A stretch of 64,000 nt of DNA from Amycolatopsis lurida (GTDB taxonomy: Bacteria; Actinomycetota; Actinomycetes; Mycobacteriales; Pseudonocardiaceae), in assembly GCF_900105055.1 (NCBI RefSeq), contig NZ_FNTA01000004.1, positions 372,001 through 436,000 of the forward strand. Direction: 5' to 3'. A model generated the notes under the pieces. It did not search any database and had not been told where the DNA came from. It worked only from the letters and a program-made list of their open reading frames with translations. Each line of letters begins with the position of its first letter. Positions within the stretch are counted from its first letter, which is position 1. Shown one piece after another: positions 63,927 through 64,000 of this stretch. Made by a program: the position numbers and the translations under genes.

Positions 63927-64000
63927 AGACGAGCGTTACAGATCTTCGAGAAACCCTGGTGGAATGGCTCAAAGCAGCTCAGCAAAGAACAAGTGGAAGC

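Larger units (their letters stand above)
63304..64000. other. Right edge without a convincing gene
   Basis: The short frames here have no starts or motifs I trust. It contains an 11-bp tandem repeat (63883-63926) and a small inverted repeat (63718-63738). The BREX 3' end is not followed by an obvious terminator. Confidence 0.4.

Overview
The window is high-GC actinobacterial DNA, most likely from Amycolatopsis or a close Pseudonocardiaceae relative. This rests on gene content (LLM flavin/F420 oxidoreductases, DUF222-HNH protein, GMC oxidoreductase, choice-of-anchor B protein, BREX type 2) and on many GTG and leaderless starts. The genus is an inference.

Bases 1-27,850 look like ordinary chromosome: secreted hydrolases, one-component regulators (LysR, AraC, GntR, Lrp/AsnC), an amidohydrolase-MFS operon, and a minus-strand set for oxidation and acyl-CoA metabolism (aldehyde dehydrogenase, GMC oxidoreductase, LLM oxidoreductase, CaiB-type CoA-transferase, acyl-CoA dehydrogenase). 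Notable here are a PEBP-SRPBCC fusion facing a GntR gene across two apparently leaderless promoters and a shared palindrome, a consensus SOS box before a DUF222-HNH gene, a KstR-like box before the GMC gene, a truncated AMP-ligase behind a palindromic operator, and an S1 protease homologue that has lost two catalytic residues.

At 27,857 a tRNA-Leu(GAG) gene marks an integration hot spot. The last 14 bases of the tRNA plus two more (16 bp in total) recur at 36,508, where the repeat is followed directly by a strong hairpin-T6 terminator that presumably once followed the tRNA. The 8.6 kb between the repeats is a decayed element. It holds the C-terminal half of a site-specific recombinase (apparently serine type) whose stop codon lies inside the tRNA, an IS of about 1.2 kb, a three-gene operon (trypco2 protein, membrane-anchored trypsin-like protease, membrane-anchored FG-GAP-like protein), a low-GC membrane protein, and frameshifted pseudogenes. 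A second, diverged copy of the tRNA 3' end at 36,595 suggests a further island to the right.

From 36.7 kb to the right edge the sequence reads as a defence island. It carries a membrane protein of unknown role, a 1163-residue UPF1-like SF1 helicase with a glycine-zipper segment, a PUA/EVE-like plus HNH nuclease (probably modification dependent), an sce7726-type PD-(D/E)xK protein overlapping a convergent 'beta family' protein, and a complete BREX type 2 (Pgl) operon: pglW-pglX-pglY-pglZ-brxD-brxHI. The six BREX genes overlap end to start and are surely one transcript. The middle of pglX, after the NPPY motif, drops to about 36% GC against 65-73% at its 3' end, as expected if the target-recognition part was swapped in from elsewhere.

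No rRNA and no CRISPR array was found. The right edge (63,304-64,000) holds no convincing gene but has an 11-bp tandem repeat.
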